Source of the DNA: Lineus longissimus
Lineage: Eukaryota > Nemertea > Pilidiophora > Heteronemertea > Lineidae
DNA length: 64,000 bases
Direction: 5' to 3'
NCBI RefSeq assembly: GCF_910592395.1
Contig: NC_088314.1
Coordinates: 13,828,001 to 13,892,000 of the forward strand
Under the pieces are notes generated by a model that was given only the letters and a program-made list of their open reading frames with translations, had not been told where the DNA came from and did no database searches. Within the stretch, counting starts at the first letter, position 1, and the number at the start of each line of letters is the position of its first letter. Shown here in pieces: positions 11,938-23,173 of this stretch. The translations under genes were made by a program, and so were the position numbers.

Positions 11938-11998
11938 GTCTAACCCTACCCTAAACCTAACCGTATCCTTAACCCTAAGCCTAACCCCTAACCCAGTA
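11938..11998. repeat. Degenerate interstitial telomere-type repeat (CCCTAA)n
   Basis: About ten imperfect units of CCCTAA/CCTAAC run across this interval. The TTAGGG class is the common metazoan telomere repeat, and interstitial degenerate copies are frequent. Confidence 0.7.
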
Positions 11999-12344
11999 AT
12001 CTGATTAGCTCCGACGATTTGGCACTGGACACGAGTGTTACTGACGAGGCATTTTGCCGAGAGCTGCATGTTGTACCTCGGACATCCGCAAGGGGTGCGT
12101 AACCGTTGCGTCTTGTAAAATGAATTTAAACAATCAATCGCATGATCGTAAGTATTATCATATTTTCAAGTGATTCGTGTGTGCTTGCGTGCGTGTGTGT
12201 GCGTGTGTGGGACTCGAAACTCATTAGATTTATCAATGAAAGCTTATTCCCGCCTTAGGTTTTTACCGTATTTTAGCCACTTTTGGAACCGACAGCCTTC
12301 CTATATAGGTTTGTTTCATACTTGACCCTCACGTTTGATGGCCA

Positions 12345-12680
12345 ACACAATTTTTATCAAAGTCCCGTTCTCATCCCTTTTATATTGTACGCTACAAGTT
12401 TATATGACATGTCCATATCTATCATTTACGCTTTCATGGGGACCCTCACATATATGGGACTCTTATATTGTACACTACAAGTTTATATCATAATGTCCCT
12501 ATCAATAATTTATTGCCTCAAATTGACCCTCCCCTCGTGGACTTTTTCATCCCTGTATTGCCATACACCTTTTCCTCACAAAATATATCCATATCAATCA
12601 TTTATTACCTCAAATGGACCCTAGGGGAAGGTCCATTTGAGGTAATAAATAAATGACTTTGAAAATAAGATTGTATGGCA
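12345..12680. repeat. Tandem repeat of about 110 bp ending in a foldback
   Basis: Two to three diverged copies share TATATTGTACRCTACAAGTT, ATCATTTA and GGACCCTC. The last is followed by an inverted repeat with perfect 20-bp arms at 12601-12620 and 12630-12649 (9-bp loop). The similarity extends imperfectly outwards to about 12552 and 12680. It looks like a small foldback element. The short frames here are not coding. Confidence 0.6.
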
Positions 12681-13013
12681 TTACAAAATAAAGTCCGTTT
12701 TTGGCAGCCATCTTTGATTCAATATGGCGGCCATCTAGCTTCGATTTCGATTGTTCGATTTGATTGGTCAGACTTTAAAACCCGGGGGTAGGTGTTGGAA
12801 TTGGGACACTAACTGCAGTAGATTCTGAGATATCAGCAAAAACCTGTCATTTTTGGCGGCAATTTTGAAATCGAAGATGGCCGCCAAAAGTATAAACGGT
12901 GAGATTTCATTGCTCTTTCAAATCTTCTGTTGGCATGCGTCGGCTGTACTTCCGCGTGCTTTCATCATGGTCTTTAATCGTTTAACGTACGACGTTCTTC
13001 GAATGTCTTTCAG

Positions 13014-13056
13014 CGATATCGCTAAGCCTACTCAATGGGAAGGACAAGAACATCAG
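13014..13056 (+). CDS. X2 exon 2: 43-nt microexon
   Basis: It has a CTTTCAG acceptor, exactly 43 nt and a CAG/GTAAGT donor, phase 1 to 2. It encodes ISLSLLNGKDKNI. It can be spliced in place of the 10156 exon but not together with it, since two 43-nt exons in series would break the frame. Confidence 0.65.
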
Positions 13057-14184
13057 GTAAGTTTTGAAAAGCACAATGCAATGTCTACCTGAATCATGCA
13101 GGATCCAGTTAGCAAACTTTGCCAATATACACGGGTTATCCACGAGAGAATGCATTGCCACCGGTGGCTGACATGTGCTTAATGACAGACCATTCTGGAC
13201 ACTATTAAATCAGAAGACATGTTTACTTAGGTTTGTGCGTCTGATCAGCTGTTCACCCCATCAGAGAAATCTGGTAGTTCCTATTATAACAACTGTAGAA
13301 TTAGTATTATTGAAAATAACCATTAATTAGTTGTTCTACATGACATGTAGCTTGAAAATGGAGATATAGAATTAGAATGGTTTAGAATTGCTATTTTGAT
13401 AGTTAATACAACTAATTTTACAGTAGGCGCAACAGGAACTATAAGAATAGTAAACAAAAAAATACAATATAGTTATTTTCGTTCATTAATTCTAAGAGCG
13501 GACTTTAAATGCGGTCGTGTTACGTGAAACACCAAACGAATAGCCTATAATAATGGTCTCTCAAAAATGTTTCCTCATAACATTTTCGACATAGTGTGAT
13601 GCTCCCTCGACTCACAAATTGGAAGTGATTATTTGGCAAACCTGGCTTACCAAACAGCGACTTTTGCCCACGATGGAGAACCGGACTGATTCATACATAG
13701 TCTTCCAGGAGCTCATTATCATTCTCTTGTTATCATTCATGGCAACGCGGCCAACACTACTGGATGTATATAGCGAAGGACCTTAGCAATTTACCCAATG
13801 TATTTATTACGCTTATCAGTTGATCACATTTTAAATTTTCGTTGTATCCCATATGAGCATATACCTCTTCAAGTGTTCATGACACGAGTTTTATAGTAAA
13901 AGTGAATCGAGAGCGAGAAGTCCGCACTTGTTTATGCACATATTGATTCCAATATGACATCACTGCTCTCTGATTGGCTAATATGTTGTAAAGTCTTCAG
14001 CTCGCAAAACAGGAAAGATCTTTTAAGTACATGTTTGGCAAGCCGGACTTGCAAAACTGGGTTTAATTTCGGTGCTGTTCGGCATGTTCGGAAAGCGGCT
14101 CTTCAAACAGGACAAAACATGATGCTAGTTCGGCGAGCGGCTTTCCAAATGTCCCCAGTCTACAAATTTACCTGTCTAACCTAG

Positions 14185-14740
14185 AATTGCCGTCAAAGAC
14201 TCTGCAAAGTACGTTCAGTGGACATCGTATTTAAGTCCCGTGTTATGGTTCTGCCGACGGTGTCACGATGTACGGTTACTCTCCATTGATCTCTCAAAGT
14301 ATGCAGCGTTCTTGACTGCTGTTTATGTGCGGCCGAAAGAAACAGAGCCAAACGCTTATAAAGCAATATTTTGCACACACAAAAAAGACTTTATCTTTTT
14401 CTTATGGATAGGAAATAACCGGCGTATCGGTTGTAGTTATTCGTTGAATAAACGACAGAGTTCCATGTTAAAAAATTTCAGAACACCCATGCTTTCTATT
14501 CGACCAAAGGAATGGAGTTTCATTGTCGTTGCTGTTGACCAAAAATTGGATACACAACATATATTTATCAACGGTAAAAATAAAAAAGTTGAAAAGCGAC
14601 CACAACATCGTTCGACTCTTTCGAGTTTTCATGTGGCAAACATTGGGCGATTCCGAAAATCTCCAACATATTTACGGGGGCATTTCCTTGGAGAGATGTC
14701 GACTTTCCTTATCTACCCGTTTATTCTAAATGCAATCCAG
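14185..14740 (+). CDS. X2 exon 3: LamG/ConA-like domain
   Basis: An acceptor CCTAG precedes 14185, whose first base completes the AG left by exon 2. The frame then stays open for 185 codons. Landmarks shared with array exon 3 are KYVQWT at the start, EWSFIVVAVD followed by IFINGK (the W-x-x-V-x-x-D and Y-x-N-G signature of LamG folds), then IGRF and LGEMS near the end. The donor CAG/GTGAAT gives phase 0. A second donor at 14763 would put the next exon out of frame. Similarity to the array is at domain level, so this is an old paralogue. The family role is extracellular glycan or protein binding; the ligand cannot be inferred. Confidence 0.65.
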
Positions 14741-15328
14741 GTGAATCTCATGTACAGGGAAGGTAGGTCACGCTCAGTTACTTATGTGACGTGTCAAAAC
14801 GTAACATGATGGAGGTCAACGATAAAAAATAAGGCTTTCTCTCGAGCTTTTGAAAACCTTCAGGGCTTTCTCTGATGTCCATAAAGGAGGTTTCTTGGAA
14901 AACACCCCTAACGGGTATTATGATGTGAAAAACCTCAACATACATTAAAGTTTGCCCGCTGTCTGTTACCAAGCCTTCTTATGTAGGATAAAAGTGAGTT
15001 GCACCATTGACCAGAGAAAATCAGTACAAACAACCGTAGACTAATATATGGCTGATACAAATGATATTCTTAAAAAAGCCAACTGCGAAATAATTTTTGA
15101 AACAAACAAACGTGAAAAAATTCATAATCCACCAAAATTACAGTCATGAAATTCTTAAAAAATTATTATAAAAAGGCGCGGAAATGCTGTGATGAACAAT
15201 ACCAGTCATGCCAGCAGGTCAAATAAAATTATATTGTCAGTAACCAAAATAAAATAAAATGTCTCCTCTAAACCACAAACTAGCTTTGGGATGATGTACT
15301 ATCATTTCACAACACTTCTACTTTCCAG

Positions 15329-15601
15329 AATGAAATGTTGGTATTTGTTGTCAGGAGGAATCTATGTTCTTTGAAAAAAGATATTCAAACAAGGATCTTT
15401 AATGTCAGGGGATTTCGCAAAGATGAACGACGCCTCCTGTCCAACAAGAAATTCGATGAGGACTCTTTCAGAAAATACTTGAGCAGCCTTGGAACAATGT
15501 TAACGACGATTGATTGCGCAATGCATTGCCCAGCCGAGCGAGATTTCAGAGACACCTATATCTTCGGGAGGCTGGACACACGGAACCCCCATGGCACATG
15601 A
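15329..15601 (+). CDS. X2 exon 4: C-terminal exon
   Basis: The exon follows a CTTTCCAG acceptor in phase 0, matching the donor at 14740, and stays open for 90 codons to a TGA at 15599-15601. It is Lys/Arg-rich, then has an IDCAMHC motif that may be a reduced PAN/Apple start comparable to ISCIAYC in the array, but the later cysteines of that module are missing. Confidence 0.55.
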   Translation, partial: NEMLVFVVRRNLCSLKKDIQTRIFNVRGFRKDERRLLSNKKFDEDSFRKYLSSLGTMLTTIDCAMHCPAERDFRDTYIFGRLDTRNPHGT

Positions 15602-16050
15602 AGTCCAATATGTGACTGTATTGGTCCGGTTGTTTAGTAGTATGAAGCGCATGGGTTTTTAAACAATGCATCGGTTTGGTTAGTTACTCCAAAAAAATAT
15701 TGTTGGGTGTGGTCAAAAATAAATAAGGCACGCTTATAATTTATATTTTTGGTGTAGTGTATATATTGTTCTTTGATGAAGTCTACCACACTATTGAACC
15801 TGTTGTGTCCCCTTATATACTTGCTGGCTAATCGTACCATATAGTTTTATATGTTGTAAACAATAATCTGCACAATATGCGCACAAATTTGGACCTAATG
15901 ATATCAAAGGTATGTGAAAAACATTGTATTTTGAGATATATCGACAAATAATGGCGATACTGATTGGTAACTGCATGAGTGGCTGATCCGAGTATTCAGG
16001 TCGCGCGGCCTGAAAGCTCGAATCCGCAATGACAAATTTTGCAGAGTAAC
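15602..16050. other. Downstream flank of X2, no gene seen
   Basis: It is AT-rich with short frames only on the minus strand and has no recognisable domain or repeat. Confidence 0.4.
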
Positions 16051-16053
16051 CTT

Positions 16054-16869
16054 AAGGCATCATCAACAGGTCTGCAGATTATCGAAGAGATCGGTTGCAA
16101 ATTGTGCGAGTATTGTCGAACAGCATGTCAAAAAATGCAATATCATAGAGGTGCGCAATTTGATCTTCATGATGATCATGTCAGCTGCCAGGTGTTGGCA
16201 TCTGTCAATCAGTGTCAGTCTTAAATTAGCCTCTCTGTGTGTTAAGTCCGTCTATTGATTTTTTTGCACTGTTGTCTGTATCCTAAATCAGTTCTGTCGA
16301 AAGCATCAACCATGCCTTTGAGTGAAAGTGATAAGGTTACCATTGAAAACTGTTTCAAGGAGAAAGGATGGGGCGGAAGAAGGATCGTAACGGAATTTCC
16401 AGGCGAGTGGTAGAGTCCCGATCATGTTATTGCAAATAGACTTATCGCTAATACGCACTATAGGGTCAGTATAGCCGTAACACTGGCAGTGGGAGACCCA
16501 AGACAGCATGTTCGGAGGAGAACAAAGACCGTGTTTAGGGACTGATTCAATCCAAGGAGGAGAACCTAGGGACCCACAAATCACAACGAGAAGTTGCAAG
16601 CGATTTACAAGTGAGCACGTCTTCTGTGCAAAGAATGGAAAAGAAGACCTGGAGCTGAAGCCCTTTAATAGAACTGACACCAAGACAGCCTATTTTTAGA
16701 CTGACACTGATTATCAAATGCAAGGTGTTGGCATGAACATGATGAAGGTCACATTGCGCAGCTCTGATTTTGGAATTTTTGACATGCTGTTTTGAATTTG
16801 ACAACACTCGCAAAATTTGCAAAGATTCTCTTAGATATTTTGCAGACTTGTGGATGTTATTCTGTGACA
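16054..16869 (+). mobile_element. Decayed Tc1/IS630-type element with long inverted repeats
   Basis: Arms of about 170-180 bp at 16054-16221 and 16698-16869 are inverted copies of each other with many mismatches; both contain GACATGCTGTT or its complement and end at CAGTGTCAGTCT. Between them, from 16314, a frame reads MPLSESDKVTIENCF, then KGWGGRRIVTEFPG, the first helix-turn-helix of IS630/Tc1-mariner transposases. Further on another frame has LELKPFNRTDT, typical of the second HTH end. Frames are mixed and the catalytic domain is absent. Confidence 0.55.
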
Positions 16870-16958
16870 ATTTTCAATTTAGTTAAAATATCGCTGAGAA
16901 ATACTTGAAATATCTCACGATCTGAGAGCGGTCTAATCAATATGTGTAAGATTCCTTA

Positions 16959-18045
16959 TACTTGTACCGGTTTACCTTTATCTACACTACGTATCAGAAC
17001 CAAACCCTCATACAAGCGTTTGACAGTTATAATGCCAGAATAAACTGTGTGCGTGGCCGCGCACACACCTCAAACTTTATAGTAGTTCGCCATATTTCAA
17101 TTGGGTCCTCATCAGTGTCTTAAAGGTAAGCCATTTTTTTGTCGGTGAACCAATTACCATTCTAAGATCCCAAGAGAGATGAGGAACCATAAGAAAGAAA
17201 AATAAGGTTATTCCGCAGGAAATTGAATTGGCCTCAATGCCCCCCCCCCCCCGAAAGACCCAACTAGGCCATTTCGTTTTTAAACAACGTTTAGCTTGCC
17301 AATTGCAAATAGTCGACCGAATGTTTGTCATATGGCTTAATTCATGCATTGAAATATTTTAGTTCTCATGATATTATTCTAAACAACATATATTTTTGTA
17401 ATTCTATCGAGGCAATTTCAGTTTGATTACACTACGTAATCGAAATGTGCACTGGACAGCGACGTCACGACAAGGAATCTAACACTCGCAGAGAGAACAT
17501 GCTTGAATACTTTCTCTCTGCGATTGAGAATGCATCACTTTTGCATTTTATTGATTTACAATAATACTTTTTAGCAGATTGTGAAGGCGTTGAACGGAAA
17601 ATCAACTAACACAAAAGCTTGTCGATTATATTGAATTAAAATTTATAACAAATACTTATCCAATGTCATGAGCTGCATATGGCTAAACGCCTTTATCGCT
17701 TTCATTAACCATTAGCATCCATATGATAATACCATGTCGTGGTTTGAAGATTTGAAAAAACGGCCACGTGGTTTCGCGGAGACGTGGCAGAACGAATGAA
17801 CGAATCGTCATGTGTTAATACGTAGCATACCGGTAACATAACTTCCACAGGGCTCCCCGGATCGTAGTTATCGAACAAAAAAAGAGCAACGCAACAATGA
17901 AATGTTGGACACCGTCTTGCTTTGACTAAAACAGGCCGCGGTCGTCAATGTTCGGAACCAGGCTAGGGAAAAGGAACCTATCACAGTTTTTTCTGTCCGC
18001 TAAGATAGGTATTTTCCTGCCCAGCATCTGTAACATGATATATAG
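16959..18045. repeat. Upstream block of X3, duplicate of 8711-9770
   Basis: It aligns with the X1 upstream block over about 1.1 kb with frequent small indels. It continues, after the 18048-19709 insertion, into the X3 exon 1 region, so the insertion postdates the duplication. A run of 14 C lies at about 17240. Confidence 0.7.
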
Positions 18046-18047
18046 TA

Positions 18048-19709
18048 TTCTATTTTCCTCTGTTTAAGACCCCTTCATAAAATACCAGGATGACACCTCC
18101 TTGTGACGCATGCACTGGACAGGGGGTTGGCTTTTATTGTGAGTGGCCAGTGATGTACTCTTGGACAGCTCCATTGAAAGTCAAAAATGGGTGTCGTTTG
18201 AAATCGATTGGTGAGCCATGGCCAGGCCATGAGCCGAGGAGTATTTTGTAACGAATGGGGTTTATACAGGGTGGAGGAAATGGAAAGGTAAGGAAAGGAA
18301 ATGAGGGTTTATACGGGATGGTTCAAACAAATCGGATAACCGCTTTTGTGCTACGACTGAGACGCCGGGTGGTCTAAAACATCAGAAGGGCCTGAGATCT
18401 GTCGCGCCTTCTGAAAATGTTTTAGGATGTGAGAGACTAGAGGGATGTTCACCTTTTAGGAAAACGACAATACATTTTTCAACGAAGTGATTTAATTAAA
18501 CCCTTCTTGCTACATCAATATCCGAATTTCCCGACCGATTTTGACAAAAGTGTTCGGATTTTAGCAATGGCGTTTCGCTGAAGTATCAGTCCATGCATTT
18601 CATTCATTGGATTGCACACCACCTCAAACAATGTTAGCCATAACTGATTAGTTTGCAGTTGTACTACGATTTTTAGGGCTAGTCCATTACACAATCATTT
18701 CAATACATGTAGCACAAAGCATTCATTTTCAAATGTCACTTTAGTTCATTTCAAAGTCATCACGTTCAGCATTCTGAAATTCTACTCCAGGCTCCTCTTC
18801 TTCGTCAAGCTGCTGATGTGGCCCCGCGTCGACGGGCGCTGCTCTGAAGGAAGTTTCAAATCCGTTTTCAATCACCTGTACTGGGACAGCTTCCCAGGCC
18901 TCGCTGACAAAGTTCACCAAATGACGTAATCCGACATTGTCCGTCATCGTCCGTAACTTCCAACGTTGCCGCATATGACTCTTGAACGATTTCATAACCG
19001 TAAGGTCTAAGGGTTGTACCAACGACGTACAGCATGCTGGAATAAAGTCCAAAATTCCTTAAAGCTGCGTAATTTGGACGCCGAAATCTTCTGTGCTCGA
19101 TATCTGTCGAGAAGTTGGAGAAACTGCTCCGCTTGTTCTGCTGTCAGGTAGGGCTCGAAAACCTGTTCCAACCGGTGTCGCGCCGTCTTTTCCTTCATTC
19201 AACCCGTCACCGTGGAAGTTACGAATACGTTTTCCGGCAGTGGTTCATCGTCGCCTTCAAGTGCATTAGCACGTTAAGCCGTCACACGAAGGCTTTTCGC
19301 GGGAACGTTATGTGGGCTGGTGCCTTGCCTTCCGTCGCCGTTAGCCGTGATGTTGAGCGTAACCGTACAACCGAGTTTGGTGTTGCTTCTAGATGTGCGA
19401 ACGTCAACGGATCTTGCCCCCCTTTCGTTGGCTGTGTACAACCGCCGGAACTCAAACAGGGCGAACGTCTGGTCCATGTTAAAAACCAATGGCATTGGGA
19501 TGTCGAACCGTTCGATTGTCTGGGTGACGTTGGTCCGGAAGACGTGGACCCTGTTGGCAGCGTCTGCTGGGAGCGTGGTGGTGTTCTTATTGACTTTCCG
19601 GAAAGAGATCTTCTTCCTTCCCATGAAACGTTCCACCCAGCCTGCTGAAGCGTGAAAATCATTTCTGTCGTGAATATTATGAAGGTACCTTAGACAGAGG
19701 CAAATAGAG
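18048..19709 (-). mobile_element. Pogo/Tigger-like DNA transposon, 1662 bp, TA target duplication
   Basis: Comparison with the uninterrupted X1 copy defines the insertion. The ends are imperfect inverted repeats of about 22 bp: left TTCTATTTTCCTCTGTTTAAG, right end reversed CTCTATTTGCCTCTGTCTAAG, flanked by TA on both sides (18046-18047 and 19710-19711). A TA target duplication fits the Tc1/mariner-pogo superfamily. Confidence 0.75.
18741..19662 (-). pseudogene. Pogo/Tigger-like transposase remnant
   Basis: Minus-strand pieces in several frames. HASAGWVERFMGRKKIS is the end of a CENP-B-type helix-turn-helix; FNMDQT holds the first catalytic Asp of the DDE domain; IPACCTSLVQPLDLTVMKSF is the characteristic third-Asp region. 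The middle of the catalytic domain is missing and the frame is shifted, so it is inactive. The plus-strand frames at 19115-19655 are its shadows. Confidence 0.7.
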
Positions 19710-19834
19710 TATATAGGAGGACGGTGCTGTAGATGGACAAGCGTTGAGGCATGCCCAGGATAGATTCTTCATTCTTTGAAGTGAATAATGTCATCGATGT
19801 CCGACCGTTTGCTTCAAAAAGAAATACTAAGGAG

Positions 19835-19950
19835 ATGTCCCAATTAGTGCGTATTTTCTTCACACTCGTTTTTATGTGGTAAAACGGGCCAGAATGGATC
19901 CGGAATGTTCAGAACGGCCTGGCCCAGCTGGCTCACACAGGAGGTATTGG
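19835..19950 (+). pseudogene. X3 exon 1 (dead duplicate of the X1 signal-peptide exon)
   Basis: It starts MSQLVRIFFTLVFMW, clearly related to the X1 exon, but reaches TAA at 19880-19882. The downstream donor (GAG/GTATTG) persists. The X1 TATA box has no counterpart here. Intron-like text at 20.43-20.50 kb matches the stretch ahead of the X1 and X2 microexons, but no microexon follows, so X3 is a truncated pseudogene. Confidence 0.65.
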
Positions 19951-20785
19951 ACATATCCGCTCTGAACACCGATCAAACATTTCGCGTGTATTATCATGCC
20001 AGCATAGTAGCTGAGTTTGTTTTTGTGGAGAAGGCAGCTTATATTAGCAAAACACGGCATCTACCACACCTACACATTTTGTACTTTGGTTAAAATTGAA
20101 GCATTTGAATTTTAAATCTTAGGATGTCTAATAATGGTAACAAATAAAAGTATGCCCTCTTCAGACCATGGTGATAGCGACTTTGAATCATCGCCTTCAA
20201 AGCGCAGACCGCTCAAAAGTGTCTTGTTTCTGTTACTACTGATGAAGCATGATTGAAACATGGCGATTTCAGGTTGCCTGATTATATGAAACCACATAGC
20301 ACAGTAGAAAATGTCATAGCGTCACCCCAGCAAAATCGACAAGTTACTTTACACGAACAATGAGCAATAAATACCTTACTAACCAGGCCATGGCTGAAAA
20401 ATAATTTTGCTTGCATCAAAAAAGCTGCTGTTGGCATGCTTCGACTGTACTTTCAAGTGCTTTTATAGTTGCTTTTAATCGGCATGCGTACGTCATTGTC
20501 TTTTAAACTCACTTAAACATGTATAGTGTTTTAATGTGACTTAAAATGTATATATATATATACACATAACATGCATTCATTTAGTTTTCAAGAAATGTAA
20601 GTGTAATTAACATGTCGAATAAAGATATCAATATATATACTGTGTTCAGTAATCAGCGGCGCTCATTTGATTAAGGTGATATCTTCTTATTCACATAATG
20701 AAAAGGTAATTAGCGGTAGGCCTTTGATTAATGTGATACTTACTCACTTAACTCACGTGGCCTTACAAAAGCCGACGTTGTCAAA

Positions 20786-21001
20786 ATGGAAAGCGAACAG
20801 TTCAAGAAGAAAATGCAAGAGATTGTAGATGTCCAGGCAGTGTCAAAGAAGAGCCCAGTCCTGACCGAAGAGAAGTACGAGGCAATTCTGCACCATCTCC
20901 TCGATGTCAACGTGAAAGTGGAGGCGCACTTCAGACACTGGGTGAACAAAAGGGAATTTCAAGTGATGGATCTTCCTGGCCTTGGGTATCACTTTAATTA
21001 A
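20786..21001 (+). CDS. Short ORF resembling the N-terminus of KRBA2-like, transposon-derived proteins
   Basis: A 71-codon frame with ATG at 20786 is strongly charged: VLTEEKYEAILHHL, then HFRHWVNKREFQVMD, then LPGLG. I recall this pattern from integrase-bearing KRBA2-like proteins of invertebrates, but the frame ends just after the LPGLG position, so it is at best a truncated piece. Function is not inferred. Confidence 0.35.
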   Translation: MESEQFKKKMQEIVDVQAVSKKSPVLTEEKYEAILHHLLDVNVKVEAHFRHWVNKREFQVMDLPGLGYHFN

Positions 21002-21647
21002 AGGAGCTCCGCCGAACCCCCTACCCCGCCCCTCGAGCACATCCCGCATGCAGACCCACGCACGGCCCTCATCACGCACTCCTGTCCAATCCCAGTATCC
21101 ATTATACAACCCATCGATAGATCCCGCTGAGCCATCGACCGATGCTTGCACAAACGACAGATCCATAGATGGCGCTGCGCGATCAATCGCTAGCGCAAAT
21201 CGGTCGATAACGCCTAACATATACATGTATCTATACTATAATGAGCGTTGCGGCCGCTAAATAGGAGGCGATTTTTGTTTCAAAATTGGGCCTCGAAAAT
21301 GCGTCGAATTCTTGCAACTCTTGGCTTCGTAGGTGTGGATCATAAGTAGGAGTGTCACTGAGGGTGTCATACGTCGAATATCTTGGTGGTTTTGGAATAA
21401 ATAACAACTTTGTGGAGATGACGTCAACTGGAGAGCTCCTAGTAATCTCTTCGCCGAGAAGTCCATCAGTAATCTCTCTGCATTATTACCGTCACGAAAA
21501 TTGCCGAGCCACCTCCCACTTCCGCTATCAACCAATCAGATGTCCTGTTCAAATGGTCCCTTCCATGCGCGCATCATCCACCAATCAAATTCGACGTCAC
21601 TGACGCCAGCATGCAAGATGGCGGCGCCCATATCTGAAGGAAAAATG

Positions 21648-22089
21648 AGACAAGACCACTAATGAATATTCATAGGTTGGAGGGTCGAGGCCTATCAATT
21701 AGACGAGTGCATGTTTTTTACTCTCAAGTACATATTTGGAGAGGTATTGAAAAAATATTTGCTGTGGCAAGTCTACAGATATAAAGAAATTATTTGATGA
21801 AAAAATTAATTTCGAATTTTGCTAATTGGGTAATAGGGGGCGTGTTTTGAGTTTTTTCTGCCAGTTGGCTGAAAACAGTGGAAATATCAAAGTCTGTCTA
21901 ATTTGTCGATTATAAAAACAATTCCGTGGTCAATCACCAATTTCCATCGCACCAGTTACTCGCAAGACTAACCCGTATATCATATCCGAATTTCAGTTTC
22001 ACTACTTGACGCATTCTTTGATGCGTCGCGGTCAAACATTGACAATTTAACTGCTAAAAGGCTTAAAAAATCAATTGTGGTCTTGTCTC
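21648..22089. repeat. Repeat unit 1 (about 400 bp) with GAGACAAGACCAC at both ends
   Basis: The unit begins GAGACAAGACCACT; about 430 bp later the inverted form GTGGTCTTGTCTC closes it, like a short TIR. The first 400 bp are repeated almost exactly at 22641-23044. No coding frame is seen. Confidence 0.7.
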
Positions 22090-22640
22090 CATTTTACACT
22101 ACATTTTGGGTCAATATAGTGAAAAATTTGAATGTGCTCAAATCACTCTAATTCATTTAGAATATTGTATTGCTGATGATTTAAGGTCAAAACAAGCTAA
22201 AATAATGAGAAAAAAAACTTAATTTGACCCAAATAAGAGTCAACCTAACCCCGGTCTAAGTTCGGTTTCATTTTTACAAGTCTTGTTGTGTTGCCATTCA
22301 TTTTGTAATTTCTTTGAAACTACTTAGGCCTTGATTCTGAAAGTTGTGCCCTAAGCAGCAAATATATTCCTAAATCACATCCTAAATGTTCAGCTCCATA
22401 GCTTGCTTATTCTGGCCAGGGCAGGTCTTTGAATTTTGTGCTGTTGGCTGCAAAATCATGACTTTTTGTCGATTTTGTCCTCTTTCGTCGCTTTGGCACA
22501 GTTGTACCACTCTTTGAAATGTCTCTCATTTCTCCAAAAATGTCCAGATATGACTTTCCTTTGTTGGAGAGTTGTGGGATGTCATGTACATTAGTTTGAA
22601 AAAAATCTCAAAATGTTAACCCCTGAAATGTACCTTCATT

Positions 22641-23044
22641 GAGACAAGACCACTGATGAATATTCATAGGTTGGAGGGTCGAGGCCTATCAATTAGACGA
22701 GTGCATGTTTTTTACTCTCAAGTACATATTTGGAGAGGTATTGAAAAAATATTTGCTGTGGCAAGTCTACAGATATAAAGAAATTATTTGATGAAAAAAT
22801 TAATTTCGAATTTTGCTAATTGGGTAATAGGGGGCGTGTTTTGAGTTTTTTCTGCCAGTTGGCTGAAAACAGTGGAAATATCAAAGTCTGTCTAATTTGT
22901 CGATTATAAAAAAATGTCCGTGGTCAATCACCAGTTTCCATCGCACCAGTTACTCGCAAGACTAACCCGTATATCATATCCGAATTTCAGTTTCACTACT
23001 TGACGCATTCTTTGATGCGTCGCGGTCAAACATTGACAATTTAA
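22641..23044. repeat. Repeat unit 2, direct near-identical copy lacking its right end
   Basis: It matches 21648-22048 with only a few differences (for example around 22911-22920), in the same orientation, then ends at ACAATTTAA where a MITE begins at 23053. The 550 bp between the two units holds nothing recognised. Confidence 0.75.
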
Positions 23045-23052
23045 GGAACGAG

Positions 23053-23172
23053 TTTACAATCCCCGATCACACCCCAAAAAAAGGTCATCGGTTGACTAAC
23101 GAAGCACCACTGTTCAATGGATTTATAGTTGAATGCGATCAAACTACGTCATTTCCGATCGGGGATTGTAAA
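23053..23172. mobile_element. 120-bp MITE with 16-bp perfect terminal inverted repeats
   Basis: The termini are TTTACAATCCCCGATC and its exact complement, around an 88-bp non-coding centre. It lies at the broken end of the preceding repeat unit. The target duplication is unclear. Confidence 0.7.
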
Positions 23173-23173
23173 T

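Noticed and set aside
11938-11998. True chromosome end
   Set aside because: The CCCTAA units are degenerate, only about 60 bp long, and normal gene-containing DNA continues on both sides.
13014-13056. QWEGQ-type motif (also at 10156 and 23865) as a sign of an ependymin-related gene
   Set aside because: The QWEG reading comes from another frame of the 43-nt microexon; the phase set by exons 1 and 3 gives LLNGKD.
19115-19655. Plus-strand frames of 177 and 111 codons
   Set aside because: They are antisense shadows of the pogo-like transposase remnant, which has recognisable catalytic motifs on the minus strand.
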